A DNA stretch of 64,000 bases from Selaginella moellendorffii (lineage: Eukaryota > Streptophyta > Lycopodiopsida > Selaginellales > Selaginellaceae): positions 1,811,185 to 1,875,184 of the forward strand of contig NW_003314277.1 of the NCBI RefSeq assembly GCF_000143415.4, given 5' to 3'. The position numbers were made by a program, and so were the translations under genes. How positions within the stretch are numbered: the stretch's first letter is position 1; each line of letters starts with the position of its first letter. Positions 63,875 through 64,000 of the stretch are shown piece after piece. The notes below the pieces were generated by a model that was not told the origin of the DNA, ran no database searches, and saw only the letters and a list, made by a program, of their open reading frames with translations.

Positions 63875-64000
63875 ATGTTTAGCGTCAAGGTTCACGAGAT
63901 AGGGGATCACTCGGTGCCGTCGGAGTTGCCGGATTGGATCGAGACCCTGAGGTTTTCTTCCGGGAATCCCAGAGTGGAGACTACACGCGGCGAAATGCAT
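63875..64000 (+). CDS. BRAP: BRAP/BRIZ-like RING-type E3 ligase, first 42 codons (partial)
   Basis: The window ends inside this gene. The open frame from ATG 63875 reads MFSVKVHEIGDHSVPSEL.. and then LRFSSGNPRVETTRGEMH. The MF-x-(L/V)-x-VH start and the SGNPR-x-E-x-x-RG-x-MH phrase are typical of the N-terminus of BRCA1-associated protein 2 and of plant BRIZ1. Those are RING and UBP zinc-finger E3 ligases; in Arabidopsis BRIZ1/BRIZ2 are needed for seed germination. The zinc fingers themselves lie outside the window, so the call rests on this short match. Confidence 0.6.
   Translation, partial: MFSVKVHEIGDHSVPSELPDWIETLRFSSGNPRVETTRGEMH

Overview
The window looks like nuclear DNA of a seed-free vascular plant, most likely the lycophyte Selaginella. 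This is inferred, not proven. The right half carries plant gene families (class III peroxidase, GDSL lipase, dirigent-like, vicilin-like bicupin, plant bHLH, cyclin T). Its introns are very short (most 48-75 bp), intergenic gaps are tiny, and it holds an apparently intact PF16/SPAG6 gene. PF16 is a flagellar central-apparatus protein, expected in a land plant with swimming sperm and absent from flowering plants.

The window has two halves. Positions 1-29850 are AT-rich and repeat-dominated, with one small plausible gene (a secreted DUF26/Gnk2 protein, 3300-3692, minus). From the left come decayed LTR-retrotransposon leaders and LTR pieces, then two head-to-tail Helitron-like elements (about 4271-9099 and 9103-20219) carrying spliced-gene fragments. 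The second is split by a young LTR retrotransposon (12036-19634; TSD ACTAT; near-identical LTRs; no coding capacity). An older coding but broken Ty3/gypsy element of the same family follows (22321-26844), then a hAT-like MITE (27139-27628; 8-bp TSD).

Positions 29857-64000 are gene-dense. In order: vicilin-like bicupin (-); OTU protease joined in frame to an RPC9-like Pol III subunit (-); class III peroxidase (+); dirigent-like (+); GDSL lipase (+); B12D-like (-); SPCS1 (-); cyclin T (+); bHLH (+); CDC7-like kinase (-); coilin (+); WDR55 (-); a small NDUFA3-like membrane protein (-); PF16 (+); two tandem paralogues of an unrecognised 811-836 aa family with internally duplicated RRM-like modules (-, -); U2AF35 (-); an unknown 500 aa protein (-); and the first exon of a BRAP-like gene (+) cut by the window edge.

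Functionally the right half mixes housekeeping nuclear RNA functions (U2AF35, coilin, CYCT, RPC9, WDR55), cell-cycle control (CDC7), small mitochondrial membrane proteins (B12D, NDUFA3-like), secreted wall or defence proteins (peroxidase, dirigent-like, GDSL) and life-cycle-specific genes (storage globulin with an RY promoter element; sperm flagellar PF16). Many pairs share divergent promoters of 97-370 bp, and coilin and WDR55 end 7 bp apart. The best candidates for something undescribed are the tandem RRM-like gene pair, the OTU-RPC9 fusion, and the tRNA-like structure inside the non-autonomous retrotransposon.
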